In this document: positions 45,320 through 55,338 of the stretch, piece after piece | Layout: each line of letters begins with the position of its first letter | Numbering within the stretch: the first letter of the stretch is position 1 | NCBI GenBank assembly: GCA_007896885.1 | Contig: VOIU01000005.1 | Span: 1 to 64,000 of the forward strand | Reading direction: 5' to 3' | DNA: 64,000 nucleotides | Origin: Bacteroidaceae bacterium HV4-6-C5C | GTDB lineage: Bacteria; Bacteroidota; Bacteroidia; Bacteroidales; Bacteroidaceae | The notes under the pieces: model-generated | Told to the model about the DNA's origin: nothing | Database searches by the model: none | What the model saw: only the letters and a program-made list of their open reading frames with translations | Translations under genes and position numbers: made by a program

Positions 45320-46677
45320 AGTGCAAATTAATTGCTTTGTTGGCGGGAATTGCTTTGATTGGTTGCGGGGGGCATTCCGGTGCTGCCGGGCCTGATGAAC
45401 CTCTACCGGTAGTCCCTACAGAATTGGTTAGTCCTAATAATAGAGTGATATATGAAGTGAATGTCCGCAGCTATTCGGCTGCGGGCACATTCGCCGCCGT
45501 TAAAAACGATTTGACCCGGTTGAAAGAGCTGGGTGTTGATATCCTGTGGCTAATGCCTATTCATCCGGTAGGGCAGCAGAATCATAACGGAACTTTGGGA
45601 AGCCCATATTCCGTCAGAGATTATAAGGCGGTGAATCCTGCTTATGGCACATTGACCGATTTGAAGGGACTTGTGCAGGCTGCTCATGACAAGAAGATGG
45701 AGGTTTGGCTAGACTGGGTGGGTAATCACACTTCGTGGGATAATGCATGGGTTACCGAACATCCCGATTATTATGCCGAAAAAGATGGAGTGCGCCCATA
45801 CTCGCCTGAAGGGTGGAATGACGTAATACAGCTCGATTATAACAACGCCAATATGCGTGCCGCCATGATCGACGCGATGAGCTTTTGGGTTAAAGAAACC
45901 AATATTGACGGATTTCGCTGTGATGCGGCCAGTTATATTCCTCTTTCTTTTTGGCGTGAAGCGCGTGCGGCAATTAATCCGGTTAAGAATATTACTTGGC
46001 TTGCCGAAGGCGATAAGCCCGAGTATATGGATGTCTTTGATTACGATTATGCATGGGATTTCAACAATCGTCTGAATACTTTCGGCACGGATCGCAATGT
46101 GCAGGCTTTGTCGGATGCGTGTAAGTCACTCTTCAACAATACCGGCTATTCGACTAAGGGGCGCATGGTGTTTCTTACAAACCATGATTTGAATGCATAT
46201 AGCGGTACGGAGTTTACTCGCTACGGTACGGCTACTCTTCCGTTGACCGTATTGGAGTTTACCATATATGATATGCCACTGATCTATAACGGACAAGAGG
46301 TTGGAATGAATAAATCGATAGGCTTATTTGATAATGATAAAGTGGCTTGGACGCCTGTGAACCAAACTATGAGTACTCTAATAAAAAAGATGATTGCATT
46401 GAAGCGCTCTTCTCCGGCTCTTGAGAGTGGTAGTGGCAGGGGAACATTGAGTGTACTTGGAGTAAACAATTCTAATGTACTGGCATATTCGCGAAAGAAA
46501 GGAGACAGTGAGGTGGTTGTGTTGTTGAATTTTGGTTCTTCTCCTTTTGCGGTACGACTCAGTGGAAATTTGCCAACCGGAGAATTTACCGATTATTTAA
46601 AGGGTGGAAAGCTGACTTTCTCGGCCGATGCAATGATATCATTGCCTGCTAATGGCTATGCCGTATATACGAAATAG
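45316..46677 (+). CDS. susG: GH13 alpha-amylase lipoprotein, SusG-like
   Basis: 453 residues with a lipoprotein signal (Cys17 in LIGCGG). It contains the GH13 regions: I DWVGNHTSWD, II GFRCDAASY with nucleophile Asp203, III WLAEGDKPEYM with acid Glu231, IV FLTNHDLNAYSG with Asp291. It hydrolyses alpha-1,4 links of starch at the cell surface. It is much shorter than B. thetaiotaomicron SusG (about 690 residues) and appears to lack the inserted CBM58, so binding probably depends on the SusD/SusE-like partners. Region I has Trp in the second position where DVVxNH is common. It overlaps the susE stop by four bases. Confidence 0.87.
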   Translation: MKCKLIALLAGIALIGCGGHSGAAGPDEPLPVVPTELVSPNNRVIYEVNVRSYSAAGTFAAVKNDLTRLKELGVDILWLMPIHPVGQQNHNGTLGSPYSVRDYKAVNPAYGTLTDLKGLVQAAHDKKMEVWLDWVGNHTSWDNAWVTEHPDYYAEKDGVRPYSPEGWNDVIQLDYNNANMRAAMIDAMSFWVKETNIDGFRCDAASYIPLSFWREARAAINPVKNITWLAEGDKPEYMDVFDYDYAWDFNNRLNTFGTDRNVQALSDACKSLFNNTGYSTKGRMVFLTNHDLNAYSGTEFTRYGTATLPLTVLEFTIYDMPLIYNGQEVGMNKSIGLFDNDKVAWTPVNQTMSTLIKKMIALKRSSPALESGSGRGTLSVLGVNNSNVLAYSRKKGDSEVVVLLNFGSSPFAVRLSGNLPTGEFTDYLKGGKLTFSADAMISLPANGYAVYTK

Positions 46678-46815
46678 TTTTCGGGCAGTTGTGCATTAGA
46701 GGTTGTTTTCAATAGAGAAAAAAATAATATTATTCTCATGTTTATATTGTGATGATTCGGAGTATAAGTGTATTTCATCTCCTGTCCGATCCTATTTCTT
46801 CCTAGGACTAATTGT

Positions 46816-46880
46816 ATCATCAATGCCATTGATGATAGTTATCATCGGCATTGATGGTGGGCATCATTGGCATTGATGAT
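46816..46880. repeat. Repeated ATCATCAATGCC/GGCATTGATGAT dyads
   Basis: ATCATCAATGCCATTGATGAT (46816-46836) is a palindrome with one mismatched centre; then ATCATCGGCATTGATGG (46841-46857) and GGGCATCATTGGCATTGATGAT (46859-46880) repeat the same half-sites. GGCATTGATG (and its variant GCCATTGATG) occurs three times within 65 bases. Confidence 0.7.
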
Positions 46881-46931
46881 ATGAATTATTTATCTTGATT
46901 CTATATTCAACAATGGGATGAATAGAGTACG

Positions 46932-46955
46932 GTCTATGCCTCTTCTGGTATAGAC
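46932..46955 (+). repeat. Hairpin upstream of the GH97 gene
   Basis: GTCTATGCC (46932-46940) pairs with GGTATAGAC (46947-46955) apart from one mismatch, with a 6-base loop TCTTCT. It lies 62 bases before the ATG and may be an RNA or protein recognition element. Confidence 0.5.
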
Positions 46956-47017
46956 ACCCGATCATTGCATAATATTATGGGGGTAATCACTAAAAAAGAA
47001 AGAGTAAAAGAATAAAG

Positions 47018-49201
47018 ATGAATAAAGTAAGAATTAAGAAGAGTGTGATTTGGCTCTGTTTGCTGCTGTTTGTTTCCTTGAAACTTGCTGCACAGCAACA
47101 GGGCTTGCAAACCTCTAAAGAATTGTTTTCACCAGATAAGGTGTTGAATTTAAGCGTACAACTGAATGATGGTTCGCTTTATTATAGTTTGAAGTATAAG
47201 GGTAAGATTGTTATAGGGCTTAGTCGGTTGGGCTTAAAGGCGGATGAGGCTTCATTGACCGGAAACTTTGAGGTGGCAGATATGCAGTGTAGCTCGCACG
47301 ATGATACTTGGCACCCGGTATGGGGCGAGTATGCCACAGTCCGCGATCATTATAATGAATTGCTAGTTGCTTTGCGCCAGTCGGGCAGCGGGCATTCCCT
47401 CAATATTCGTTTCCGATTGTATAATGACGGACTTGGATTACGCTATGAATTGCCTGTGCAGAATTCGTTGAACTATCTGACAATAAATGATGAGTTGACT
47501 GAATTTGCTCTTACGGGTGACCATAAAGCTTTCTGTATACCGGGAGATTACGATACAAATGAATTTGCATATACAACGGCACCACTTTCCATGATTGCCT
47601 CGGATATGGAGAAAAAGATAAGCAAGAAGCCTTATGAGACTAAAGCCGAAGGGGGATTGACCGTACAAACTCCACTGATGATGAAAACCTCAGATGGCAT
47701 TTACTTGAATATTCATGAAGCAGCTTTGGTTAATTTTGGTGCTATGCTGCTGAATGTGGACGATCGGAAGTTCATGCTTTCGGCACATCTGACTCCCGAT
47801 AAGCTCGGTAAGAAAGGATATTTGCAATTGCCTTTTAGTTCACCTTGGCGTACGATCATTGTAAGCGATGATGCAAGGAATATCTTGGCTTCACAGCTCA
47901 TTTTAAACTTGAATGATCCGTGTACTTACACCGATACATCATGGATTAAGCCGATGAAATTTGTCGGAGTGTGGTGGGAGATGTTTACCGGAGGAGGGAA
48001 AACCTGGGCATATAGTGATAACTATAAGGCGAAGCCTGGGGTGACCGATTATACACAACTGAAACCGAACGGCCGCCATGCCGCCAATACCGCTCATGTA
48101 AAAGAGTATATTGATTTTGCAGCCGAGAATGGCATACAAGGTGTGCTGGTTGAGGGCTGGAATGAAGGATGGGAAGATTGGGCTTCTTATCGTAAAGATC
48201 GGCAGTTTCTTTTTAATAAACCTTATCCTGATTTCGATGTAGAGGAGCTTCAACGTTATGCTGCGTCCAAAGGCGTACAAATCATTATGCATCATGAGAC
48301 GTCTGCTAATGCCGCTGATTATGAAAGACAGTTGGACGAAGCCTTCTCACATATGCAAGATCATGGTTATCATGCCGTCAAGACGGGCTATGTAGGGTAT
48401 ATCATACCTCGAAGCGAATATCATTCCTCTCAATGGATGGTGAATCATTATATCCATGTGGCTCGTCGTGCCGCTGATTTTAAAATTATGGTCGACAGCC
48501 ATGAAGCTGTCCGTCCCACAGGCTTATGCCGTACTTATCCTAACTGGTTGGCACAAGAGTCGGCAAGGGGTGGAGAGTTTGAATCGATGGGAGGAAATGA
48601 TCCCGATCATACCTGTATTCTGCCATTTACCCGCCTGAAGGGTGGACCAATGGACTATACTCCGGGTATTTTCCAGACTCGTCTGGATTATTATAAAGGG
48701 GATAAACCGAATGAAAGGGTTCATACTACGTTGGTCAAGCAATTGGCTCTGTATGTGACGATGCCTTCTCCCATTCAAATGGCAGCTGATCTTCCTGCTA
48801 ACTATAAACGTTTTCCCGATGCCTTTCAGTTTATCAAGGATGTGGCAGTAGACTGGGCAGACAGTTGGTACTTAGAGGCCGAGCCGGGTGATTATATCAC
48901 GGTAGCCCGTCAGGCAAAAGGAAAACAAGAATGGTTTATCGGTGGAATAACCGATGAGAATTCGCGTACGGCTACTATACCTCTATCTTTCTTACCCCCC
49001 GGCGGTAAATATGTGGCAACCATTTATGCCGATGGGAAAGATGCTGATTGGGATACTCATCCTCAGAGCTATACCGTAAGAAGAATGATTGTCACTTCAA
49101 AAAATATATTGAAACCTTACCTGGCTCCCGGTGGAGGAGTTGCTATTAGTCTGCGTGAAGCTACCGAGCAGGACTTGAGGGATCTAAAGAGACTTAAATG
49201 A
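47018..49201 (+). CDS. susB: GH97 alpha-glucosidase, SusB-like
   Basis: 727 residues with a signal peptide (about 8-25, KLAAQQQ). The order is the GH97 N-terminal beta-sandwich, (beta/alpha)8 barrel (about 300-560) and C-terminal beta domain. The residues that define the inverting alpha-glucosidase branch are present: Glu182 (TNEFAY), Glu379 (LVEGW), Glu427 (HHETSAN), Glu496 (DSHEAVRP) and Glu520 (RGGEFES), each 12 positions from the equivalent in B. thetaiotaomicron SusB (194, 391, 439, 508, 532). It would release glucose from the non-reducing ends of malto-oligosaccharides in the periplasm and needs Ca2+. It is after susG, separated by 340 bases of repeat-bearing DNA. Confidence 0.9.
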   Translation: MNKVRIKKSVIWLCLLLFVSLKLAAQQQGLQTSKELFSPDKVLNLSVQLNDGSLYYSLKYKGKIVIGLSRLGLKADEASLTGNFEVADMQCSSHDDTWHPVWGEYATVRDHYNELLVALRQSGSGHSLNIRFRLYNDGLGLRYELPVQNSLNYLTINDELTEFALTGDHKAFCIPGDYDTNEFAYTTAPLSMIASDMEKKISKKPYETKAEGGLTVQTPLMMKTSDGIYLNIHEAALVNFGAMLLNVDDRKFMLSAHLTPDKLGKKGYLQLPFSSPWRTIIVSDDARNILASQLILNLNDPCTYTDTSWIKPMKFVGVWWEMFTGGGKTWAYSDNYKAKPGVTDYTQLKPNGRHAANTAHVKEYIDFAAENGIQGVLVEGWNEGWEDWASYRKDRQFLFNKPYPDFDVEELQRYAASKGVQIIMHHETSANAADYERQLDEAFSHMQDHGYHAVKTGYVGYIIPRSEYHSSQWMVNHYIHVARRAADFKIMVDSHEAVRPTGLCRTYPNWLAQESARGGEFESMGGNDPDHTCILPFTRLKGGPMDYTPGIFQTRLDYYKGDKPNERVHTTLVKQLALYVTMPSPIQMAADLPANYKRFPDAFQFIKDVAVDWADSWYLEAEPGDYITVARQAKGKQEWFIGGITDENSRTATIPLSFLPPGGKYVATIYADGKDADWDTHPQSYTVRRMIVTSKNILKPYLAPGGGVAISLREATEQDLRDLKRLK

Positions 49202-49266
49202 GGCGATGTAATAATCGGGTAAGTGGAACTTGCTTCCTGCATTTAAGAATTAAAGTTAACAAAAGG

Positions 49267-49295
49267 AAGGCACGGACCGTGAGGTTCGTGCCTTT
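49267..49295. terminator. Shared terminator of susB and yfhO-like gene
   Basis: AAGGCACGGACC (49267-49278) and GGTTCGTGCCTT (49283-49294) form a stem with a mismatch and a 4-base loop, with T/A on either side, between two convergent genes (susB stop 49201; yfhO-like stop 49340). Confidence 0.75.
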
Positions 49296-49339
49296 ATCAT
49301 ACTAAATGTTCAACTCGTTTTCTAGTATTCCATAGCGGC

Positions 49340-51856
49340 TTATTGAGCCGATTTGCGTCTTTTCTTTTGCTCGGCAAAGATAATGCCGGCTATTCCCAAG
49401 ATGATAAGAATCTGCCCTGCATAAGCAATGCCTTCGGTAACATGTAAGCTCTTCGGGTCAAAACTCATGTCAATGGTATGCTTTCCTGCAGGAACATACA
49501 TTGCCCGGAGAATATAGTTTGCACGGGCTATGGCTGCCGGTTTTCCGTCAATTGTAGCCGTCCATCCATGTGGATAGTAGATTTCCGAGAATACCGCAAC
49601 GCCGTCTTTAGCGTTATTTGTCTCATAAGTCAGATGATTCGGCTGATAGCTTTTCAGACTAATGCTTGAAAGTGTGTCTTTGAATGCCGTTGTTGCATTG
49701 TTTAAGCTAGTTTTGAACTTCTGATCTACCACAGCGGTTTTCGTCGGAATAATATCTTTCAGTGCATCAATCTCTTTATTCGCATTGTCTACATACTCCA
49801 CATCATTTACGAACCAGGCATTGCCATAGGCATAGGGGTTCATAATAGGAGCAGTCTGCCCTTGTGCTCCTGTAGGGAATATAAAGTATTTGGTATTGAG
49901 CATGTTGATTATACGGAACTTTGAAGCATCCACACTATCCATTCTGCCGTTTACCGCGGCAATAGACTGATAAGCCGTTTGCATTTCCGGTGCGATGTGA
50001 TGTTCAATCATCTCTTGATAACGGCGTAATTTAGCAGCGTGGTAACCTCCCACACTTTTATGCCAGTAAGAGGTATTGTTCTCATTAAAGGTGTTCGATG
50101 CAAAGTTCAATACACGATAGTCCTGACTCTTATCCTGAAGAATCAAATCATCGGTCTGGCTCTTTTTAAAAGTATCTACTTGTGCAGAACGCGATACAAA
50201 TTGTCCGTCATTAAGGTAGCGTTTGTTCACACCCCACATGTCTACAATACATAGGATTGCTATTCCACCAAGAGTAAGTGATTTAGCCAGTTTTCCGCGT
50301 GTATATAGCAAGAGAAGAGCACAACCGATGCCAATAATGAAGAAACTGCGTAATGCATCGGATGCTACCAAAGAAGAACGTACTTCTTTTAAATTGCCTA
50401 GTATTCCCGATAGCTCACTAGCCGGTATCATTTGCTGGTTGACGGCATTTTGCAACATTTGCACTTCTTGAGCAGGGACATAGGTCATTCCAATACTATC
50501 GGGGAATATGGCTACAAGTAATGCCACACCTGCAGTCAGTGCCACGCTCAGACCAATAGGTTTCTTCTCTGTTTTCAGTATTCCCGGTTCGTCGAGTAGC
50601 CGCTTCAATGCAAAAATGGCGAGTAGAGGAATGGTGAATTCGGCTATAACCAATATGGATGATACTGCTCTGAATTTATTGTACATCGGGATGTAATCAA
50701 TAAAGAAGTCGGTTAACGGCATAAAGTTTTTACCCCACGCCAATACAATGGAGAAGAATGTCGCACCGAAGAGAGCCCATTTTAAAGGTCCCTTTACTAT
50801 AAAGCAACCTAGAATGAAAAGGAACAGTACGAAAGCTCCGACATATACCGGACCGGATGTCATAGGCTGATCACCAAAATATTGGGGAAGTTGCTGGTAA
50901 AGAGTAGCATAATTCGGATCAGCCTTGTCCATGGCTGTCTTGTTTTGAGCAATGGGCACCGTCGCTCCTCCTTTAAAATTAGGTATCAACAGAGTGAGAG
51001 TTTCGTCTACACCGTAGCTCCATTGAGTGATGTAATCACGATCCAATCCGCTGCTGGTCTGCTTGGCTGCATCCCCTGTCTGTACAAGTTCGCTTTTGCC
51101 TCGCATAGTCTCTTTGCTGTACTGATAAGTATGATAGAGATTGGAGAGATTTATTGCCACTCCGACAAGTCCCGCGACGAACAACACGCCCGTAGCTTTA
51201 AAGAAATGTGGCATGCGTTTGTTTCTCCAAGCATCTTCCAGATATGCACCTACCACAAATAAGATTACAAACAAGAAGTAATAACTCATTTGCACGTGGT
51301 TGGACAGTATCTGTAAAGCGACAAAGATGGCTGTGACAATACCTCCCATAAGGTATTTACCTTTATAGGCGAGGACAATACCCGCAATTGTCGGTGGAAT
51401 ATAGGCAAGGGTAATGAACTTCCAAATATGCCCTGCCGAGATCAGTATAAAGAAATAAGATGAAAAAGCCCACATTACACCTCCCAGACCGGATAGCCAT
51501 GGTGATACTCCGAAGGCTCGGAGTAAGATGTAGAATCCCAGCATTAAGATGAAAGTCAGATTAATATATCCCGGTAGGAATAATTGATAAGCTTTCTGTA
51601 TCCATCTTAGTGGTGTGGTCGATTCATAACTTGGAGATATCTGATATGTCGGCATACCTCCGAATAAAGAGTTTGTCCAACGGGTATAATTACCTGTCTC
51701 TTCGTGATATTTTGCTGCTTCTTGTCCCGCTCCGGCACCTGCTGCAGTGTCATGCTGGAAAAGAATTCTATTCTCAATGTCGGCCGGAAAGAAATAGGCA
51801 AAAGAAAGCACTGCAAAAGTCAGAATGACTAATAAATCGGGAAGAAGCTTTTTCAT
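49340..51856 (-). CDS. YfhO family multi-span membrane protein
   Basis: About 838 residues from the ATG at 51856; a longer frame from 51895 begins with TTG and has no matching features. Many hydrophobic spans (roughly 12-14) with a large extracytoplasmic part in between, and the family opening YFFPADIENRILFQHDTAAGAGAGQEA. The C-terminal 200 residues form a beta-rich outer domain before a last span (IAYAGQILIILGIAGIIFA) ending in KKRRKSAQ. Related YfhO/CsbB-type proteins in Gram-positives glycosylate cell-wall polymers; in Bacteroidetes the substrate is unknown. Minus strand, separate from ahcY by a palindromic element. Confidence 0.8.
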   Translation of the reverse strand: MKKLLPDLLVILTFAVLSFAYFFPADIENRILFQHDTAAGAGAGQEAAKYHEETGNYTRWTNSLFGGMPTYQISPSYESTTPLRWIQKAYQLFLPGYINLTFILMLGFYILLRAFGVSPWLSGLGGVMWAFSSYFFILISAGHIWKFITLAYIPPTIAGIVLAYKGKYLMGGIVTAIFVALQILSNHVQMSYYFLFVILFVVGAYLEDAWRNKRMPHFFKATGVLFVAGLVGVAINLSNLYHTYQYSKETMRGKSELVQTGDAAKQTSSGLDRDYITQWSYGVDETLTLLIPNFKGGATVPIAQNKTAMDKADPNYATLYQQLPQYFGDQPMTSGPVYVGAFVLFLFILGCFIVKGPLKWALFGATFFSIVLAWGKNFMPLTDFFIDYIPMYNKFRAVSSILVIAEFTIPLLAIFALKRLLDEPGILKTEKKPIGLSVALTAGVALLVAIFPDSIGMTYVPAQEVQMLQNAVNQQMIPASELSGILGNLKEVRSSLVASDALRSFFIIGIGCALLLLYTRGKLAKSLTLGGIAILCIVDMWGVNKRYLNDGQFVSRSAQVDTFKKSQTDDLILQDKSQDYRVLNFASNTFNENNTSYWHKSVGGYHAAKLRRYQEMIEHHIAPEMQTAYQSIAAVNGRMDSVDASKFRIINMLNTKYFIFPTGAQGQTAPIMNPYAYGNAWFVNDVEYVDNANKEIDALKDIIPTKTAVVDQKFKTSLNNATTAFKDTLSSISLKSYQPNHLTYETNNAKDGVAVFSEIYYPHGWTATIDGKPAAIARANYILRAMYVPAGKHTIDMSFDPKSLHVTEGIAYAGQILIILGIAGIIFAEQKKRRKSAQ

Positions 51857-51872
51857 AAAATAAGATTTTATG

Positions 51873-51911
51873 AATTGAAAGTTGAAAATGGACAATTCTC
51901 AACTTTCAATT
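51873..51911. repeat. 13-bp perfect inverted repeat between ahcY and yfhO-like gene
   Basis: AATTGAAAGTTGA (51873-51885) and its exact complement TCAACTTTCAATT (51899-51911) with a 13-base loop, six bases before the ahcY stop codon at 51917. It has no T run on the minus strand, so it is not a clear terminator. Confidence 0.75.
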
Positions 51912-51916
51912 TATGA

Positions 51917-53335
51917 TTAATAACGATAATGTTCAGCTTTATAAGGACCATCTACACTAACACCAATGTATGCCGCTTGTGCAGGAGTTAACTGAGTCAA
52001 TTTCACGCCAATCTTTTCGAGGTGCAGACGAGCGACTTCTTCGTCAAGATGTTTAGGCAGGCGGTAAACGTCTGTTTCATATTTCTTGTTGAAAAGCTCA
52101 ATCTGTGCCAATGTCTGGTTGGTGAATGAGTTACTCATCACGAAAGACGGGTGTCCGGTAGCACAACCCAGGTTTACTAAGCGTCCGTCGGCTAATAAGA
52201 TGATGCTATGTCCATCCGGGAAATAATAACGATCTACCTGAGGCTTGATGTTTACACACTTGATACCATTGTAATGTTTGAGTGCATCCACTTGAATCTC
52301 ATTGTCGAAATGACCGATGTTACATACAATAGCTTGGTCTTTCATTTTCTCCATGTGGTCAATGCGGATAATGTCGATATTTCCGGTAGTCGTCACGAAT
52401 ATGTTACCTTGGCTGCAAGCATCCTCCATAGTGACCACTTCAAAGCCTTCCATCGCAGCTTGTAAAGCACAGATCGGATCGACTTCAGTAACTAATACGC
52501 GTGCACCATAAGAGCGCATTGAGTGCGAGCAACCCTTACCTACGTCGCCATAACCGCAGACTACAACAACTTTTCCGGCGATCATTACGTCGGTGGCACG
52601 CTTAATACCATCGGCAAGTGATTCGCGGCAACCGTAGAGGTTATCAAATTTTGATTTGGTTACGGAGTCGTTTACATTGAATGCAGGGAATAGCAACTTA
52701 CCTTCTTCTTGCATCTGGTAAAGACGGTGAACGCCAGTAGTGGTTTCTTCGGAAACACCGCGAACTTCGGGAGCAACACGGTGCCAGCGATTATTGTCTT
52801 CCGCCAAGACTTTCTTCAAGATGGCATTCAACTCTATTTCATCTTCGGCATGTACTTCCTTATCCAATATTTCGGGTTTGCTCTCGGCTTCATAACCAAC
52901 GTGGATCATCATAGTAGCATCACCTCCGTCATCAACAATTACTGTGGGACCTTTACCTCCGGCAAAGCTTAAAGCCTGGAGTGTACACCACCAATATTCA
53001 GCAAGAGTTTCACCTTTCCATGCAAAAACAGGTACACCACTTGCTGCTATTGCAGCGGCTGCATGATCTTGAGTGGAATATATATTGCAAGAGCACCAAC
53101 GGACTTCAGCACCCAACGCAACGAGGGTTTCTATAAGTACCGCTGTCTGTATGGTCATGTGAAGTGAACCCATAATGCGGGCACCTTTTAAAGGTTTTGT
53201 TTCTCCATACTTTTCGCGAAGAGCCATAAGGCCGGGCATTTCTTGTTCTGCCAGATCGATTTCCTTGCGACCAAAGTCAGCAAGAGTAATGTCTGCCACT
53301 TTATAGGGCAGTGTAGAGAATAATTCTTCAGACAT
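51917..53335 (-). CDS. ahcY: Adenosylhomocysteinase
   Basis: About 472 residues from the ATG at 53335 (a TTG nine bases upstream gives a longer frame). Conserved parts include [69 protein letters not shown] and the NAD fold [17 protein letters not shown], and the C-terminal [10 protein letters not shown] with Lys and Tyr. It splits S-adenosylhomocysteine into adenosine and homocysteine with NAD+ as a cofactor, keeping methylation going, for example for the O-methyltransferase at 17611-18276. Length and shape are standard; the NAFN form is written FPAFNVNDS here. Confidence 0.95.
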   Translation of the reverse strand: MSEELFSTLPYKVADITLADFGRKEIDLAEQEMPGLMALREKYGETKPLKGARIMGSLHMTIQTAVLIETLVALGAEVRWCSCNIYSTQDHAAAAIAASGVPVFAWKGETLAEYWWCTLQALSFAGGKGPTVIVDDGGDATMMIHVGYEAESKPEILDKEVHAEDEIELNAILKKVLAEDNNRWHRVAPEVRGVSEETTTGVHRLYQMQEEGKLLFPAFNVNDSVTKSKFDNLYGCRESLADGIKRATDVMIAGKVVVVCGYGDVGKGCSHSMRSYGARVLVTEVDPICALQAAMEGFEVVTMEDACSQGNIFVTTTGNIDIIRIDHMEKMKDQAIVCNIGHFDNEIQVDALKHYNGIKCVNIKPQVDRYYFPDGHSIILLADGRLVNLGCATGHPSFVMSNSFTNQTLAQIELFNKKYETDVYRLPKHLDEEVARLHLEKIGVKLTQLTPAQAAYIGVSVDGPYKAEHYRY

Positions 53336-53401
53336 ATCTATCAATGATTTATAGTAAAGTAGCGCAAAGATAAAACATTCTGATTAGTAGGACAAAAGCT
53401 G

Positions 53402-53474
53402 AAGCTTTTTTTAAGGCTTTCAGGGCCTCTCCCCCAACTCCTCATCTGTAGAGGGAGAGCAAGGAAAAAAGCTT
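53402..53474. terminator. Nested hairpin between acyl-CoA ligase gene and ahcY
   Basis: An outer arm AAGCTTTTTT (53402-53411) and AAAAAAGCTT (53465-53474), with an inner 7-bp stem CTCTCCC (53427-53433)/GGGAGAG (53453-53459). It is about 96 bases after the stop of the acyl-CoA ligase gene, whose 3' end is at 53570. The outer T/A arms resemble a terminator, but the loop is long. Confidence 0.4.
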
Positions 53475-53569
53475 TTGATCAAGAGATGCTTTGCTCTGCA
53501 TAACTGTTTTATTAACACAGTCACAGTCTTTTTCTTCTTCTTGCGGGTGAGCTGTCATGAAAGAGGCTT

Positions 53570-55219
53570 TTAAATGACTTCTATGCCTTGCTCTTCGCAA
53601 AGCTTCAATCCCAACTCTTTCAATTTGAATTTCTGTATTTTACCACTTCCGGTCATAGGGAACTCTTTCACAAAAAAGATGTATTTAGGTACTTTATAGC
53701 GGGCTATCTGACCGTTACAAAAGTCGCGCACGTCCGATTCGTGCATCTTTGCTCCTTCTTTAAGAATGATGAATGCACCTACAGATTCGCCATATTTATC
53801 CGAAGGAATGCCGGCTACTTGTACATCTTTAATGCCTTCCATCCTGTAGAGAAACTCTTCGATTTCACGCGGATAAATGTTCTCGCCTCCACGTATGATC
53901 ATGTCTTTGATGCGTCCGGTGATTCGATAATTTCCGTTTTCATCCTTTATACCGAGGTCACCCGAGTGGAGATATCCGTTGGCATCAATTGCTTCGGCTG
54001 TTGCTTCGGCATTCTTATAATATCCCTTCATGTTGTTATAGCCTTTATTGCACATCTCTCCTTGAACACCTACAGGACATTCCTGCCCGCTTTCGGGATC
54101 GATAACTTTCACCTCGGTAAACTCGAAATCACGCCCCACGGTATTGCAACGAATGTCAAAAGAATCGTCAATACGAGTGGCTGTCATTCCGGGTGAAGTC
54201 TCCGTCAGCCCGTATACGCTGGTTACTTTCATAAACATCTTCTCCTGTACTTGCTTCATAAGCTCTACCGGACAGAGTGAACCTGCCATGATGCCGGTAC
54301 GCAGGCTCGACATATCGAACATGTCGAACATGGGATGGTGTAACTCGGCTATGAACATGGTGGGAACACCATATACAGCTGTACAACGTTCTTTATGTAT
54401 CGATGCCAATACGATCAATGGGTTGAAGCGTTCCACCATAACCTGGGTGCATCCGTGTGTCAGGCAGTTCATGGTGGCAAGTACCACACCAAAGCAGTGG
54501 AACAAAGGTACACAACAACATAATTTGTCGTCCGCCGTAAAACCCATGTGTTCTCCGGTGAGGTAACCGTTATTGGCAATGTTGTGATGTGTCAGCATCA
54601 CACCTTTAGGAAAACCGGTTGTGCCCGAAGTATATTGCATATTCACTACGTCGTGGCAATTCGTTTGGCTTTTCAACTTCTCCAGTCGCTTATCATCCAC
54701 ATTATTTCCCAATAACATGATTTCGGGGGTACTGTACATTCCGCGATGTTTTTCCTGACCGATATAGATCACGTTTCTCATGTGTGGGAAACGTTTGCTG
54801 CGTAGATGTCCACGTTCGCATGTTTTCAGTTCGGGCAGCATGTTATAGGTCATCTGTACGAAGTCACTGTCTTTTTCGCCGTTGATGATACACAGGGTGT
54901 GCATGTCGGAGTTCTCACACAAATATTCTACTTCGGCTTGTTTATAATTGGTGTTGACTGTGACGTAGATCGCTCCAATCTTGGCACACGCATATAAAAA
55001 TGTCAGCCAGTCGGGGACATTCGTCGCCCAGATACCTACGTGAGTACCTTTGCCTACACCGATGGCGATCAATCCCTTGGCTGCCTCGTCCACCCTCCGG
55101 TTAAACTGACTCCATGTAAATCGCAGATTGCGGTCGGCATATACAATATATTCTTTATCGGGCGTAGTCTCGGCCCAATGTTCAAGCCATTGCCCAAGTG
55201 TTCTGTCGTATAGTTGCAT
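53570..55219 (-). CDS. AMP-dependent acyl-CoA ligase
   Basis: 549 residues from the ATG at 55219 (the longer frame from 55312 is a TTG-like leader with no match). Motifs: P-loop [18 protein letters not shown], the AMP-binding [41 protein letters not shown] and the C-terminal Lys in [15 protein letters not shown]. It activates a fatty or aromatic acid to acyl-CoA with ATP; the size and sequence fit medium/long-chain fatty acids. It is cotranscribed with the upstream XRE-cupin regulator (119-base gap). Confidence 0.87.
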   Translation of the reverse strand: MQLYDRTLGQWLEHWAETTPDKEYIVYADRNLRFTWSQFNRRVDEAAKGLIAIGVGKGTHVGIWATNVPDWLTFLYACAKIGAIYVTVNTNYKQAEVEYLCENSDMHTLCIINGEKDSDFVQMTYNMLPELKTCERGHLRSKRFPHMRNVIYIGQEKHRGMYSTPEIMLLGNNVDDKRLEKLKSQTNCHDVVNMQYTSGTTGFPKGVMLTHHNIANNGYLTGEHMGFTADDKLCCCVPLFHCFGVVLATMNCLTHGCTQVMVERFNPLIVLASIHKERCTAVYGVPTMFIAELHHPMFDMFDMSSLRTGIMAGSLCPVELMKQVQEKMFMKVTSVYGLTETSPGMTATRIDDSFDIRCNTVGRDFEFTEVKVIDPESGQECPVGVQGEMCNKGYNNMKGYYKNAEATAEAIDANGYLHSGDLGIKDENGNYRITGRIKDMIIRGGENIYPREIEEFLYRMEGIKDVQVAGIPSDKYGESVGAFIILKEGAKMHESDVRDFCNGQIARYKVPKYIFFVKEFPMTGSGKIQKFKLKELGLKLCEEQGIEVI

Positions 55220-55338
55220 GTTTATAGTGGTGCTTTTATTAGTAAGCAATATGATGCCGATGATTAGTGATAAACAATTAGTGCTTAGTAATAAAGTCTT
55301 AAAGTAGAACAAAATAACTAACCACTAGCCTCTGATTA

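Larger units (their letters stand above)
46678..47017 (+). other. Intergenic region with dyads before the GH97 gene
   Basis: 340 bases without an open frame of interest. The first 140 bases hold a stretch with ATT runs and no clean terminator; 46816-46880 hold GATGAT-type palindromes and 46932-46955 a further hairpin. No TAnnTTTG box is seen before the GH97 gene. Confidence 0.65.

Noticed and set aside
49202-49339. Extra small gene between GH97 and the yfhO-like gene
   Set aside because: Only the convergent terminator is present; no frame of useful length.
53588-54196. 202-codon frame opposite the acyl-CoA ligase gene
   Set aside because: Antisense to a conserved AMP-binding domain; composition follows the real gene.
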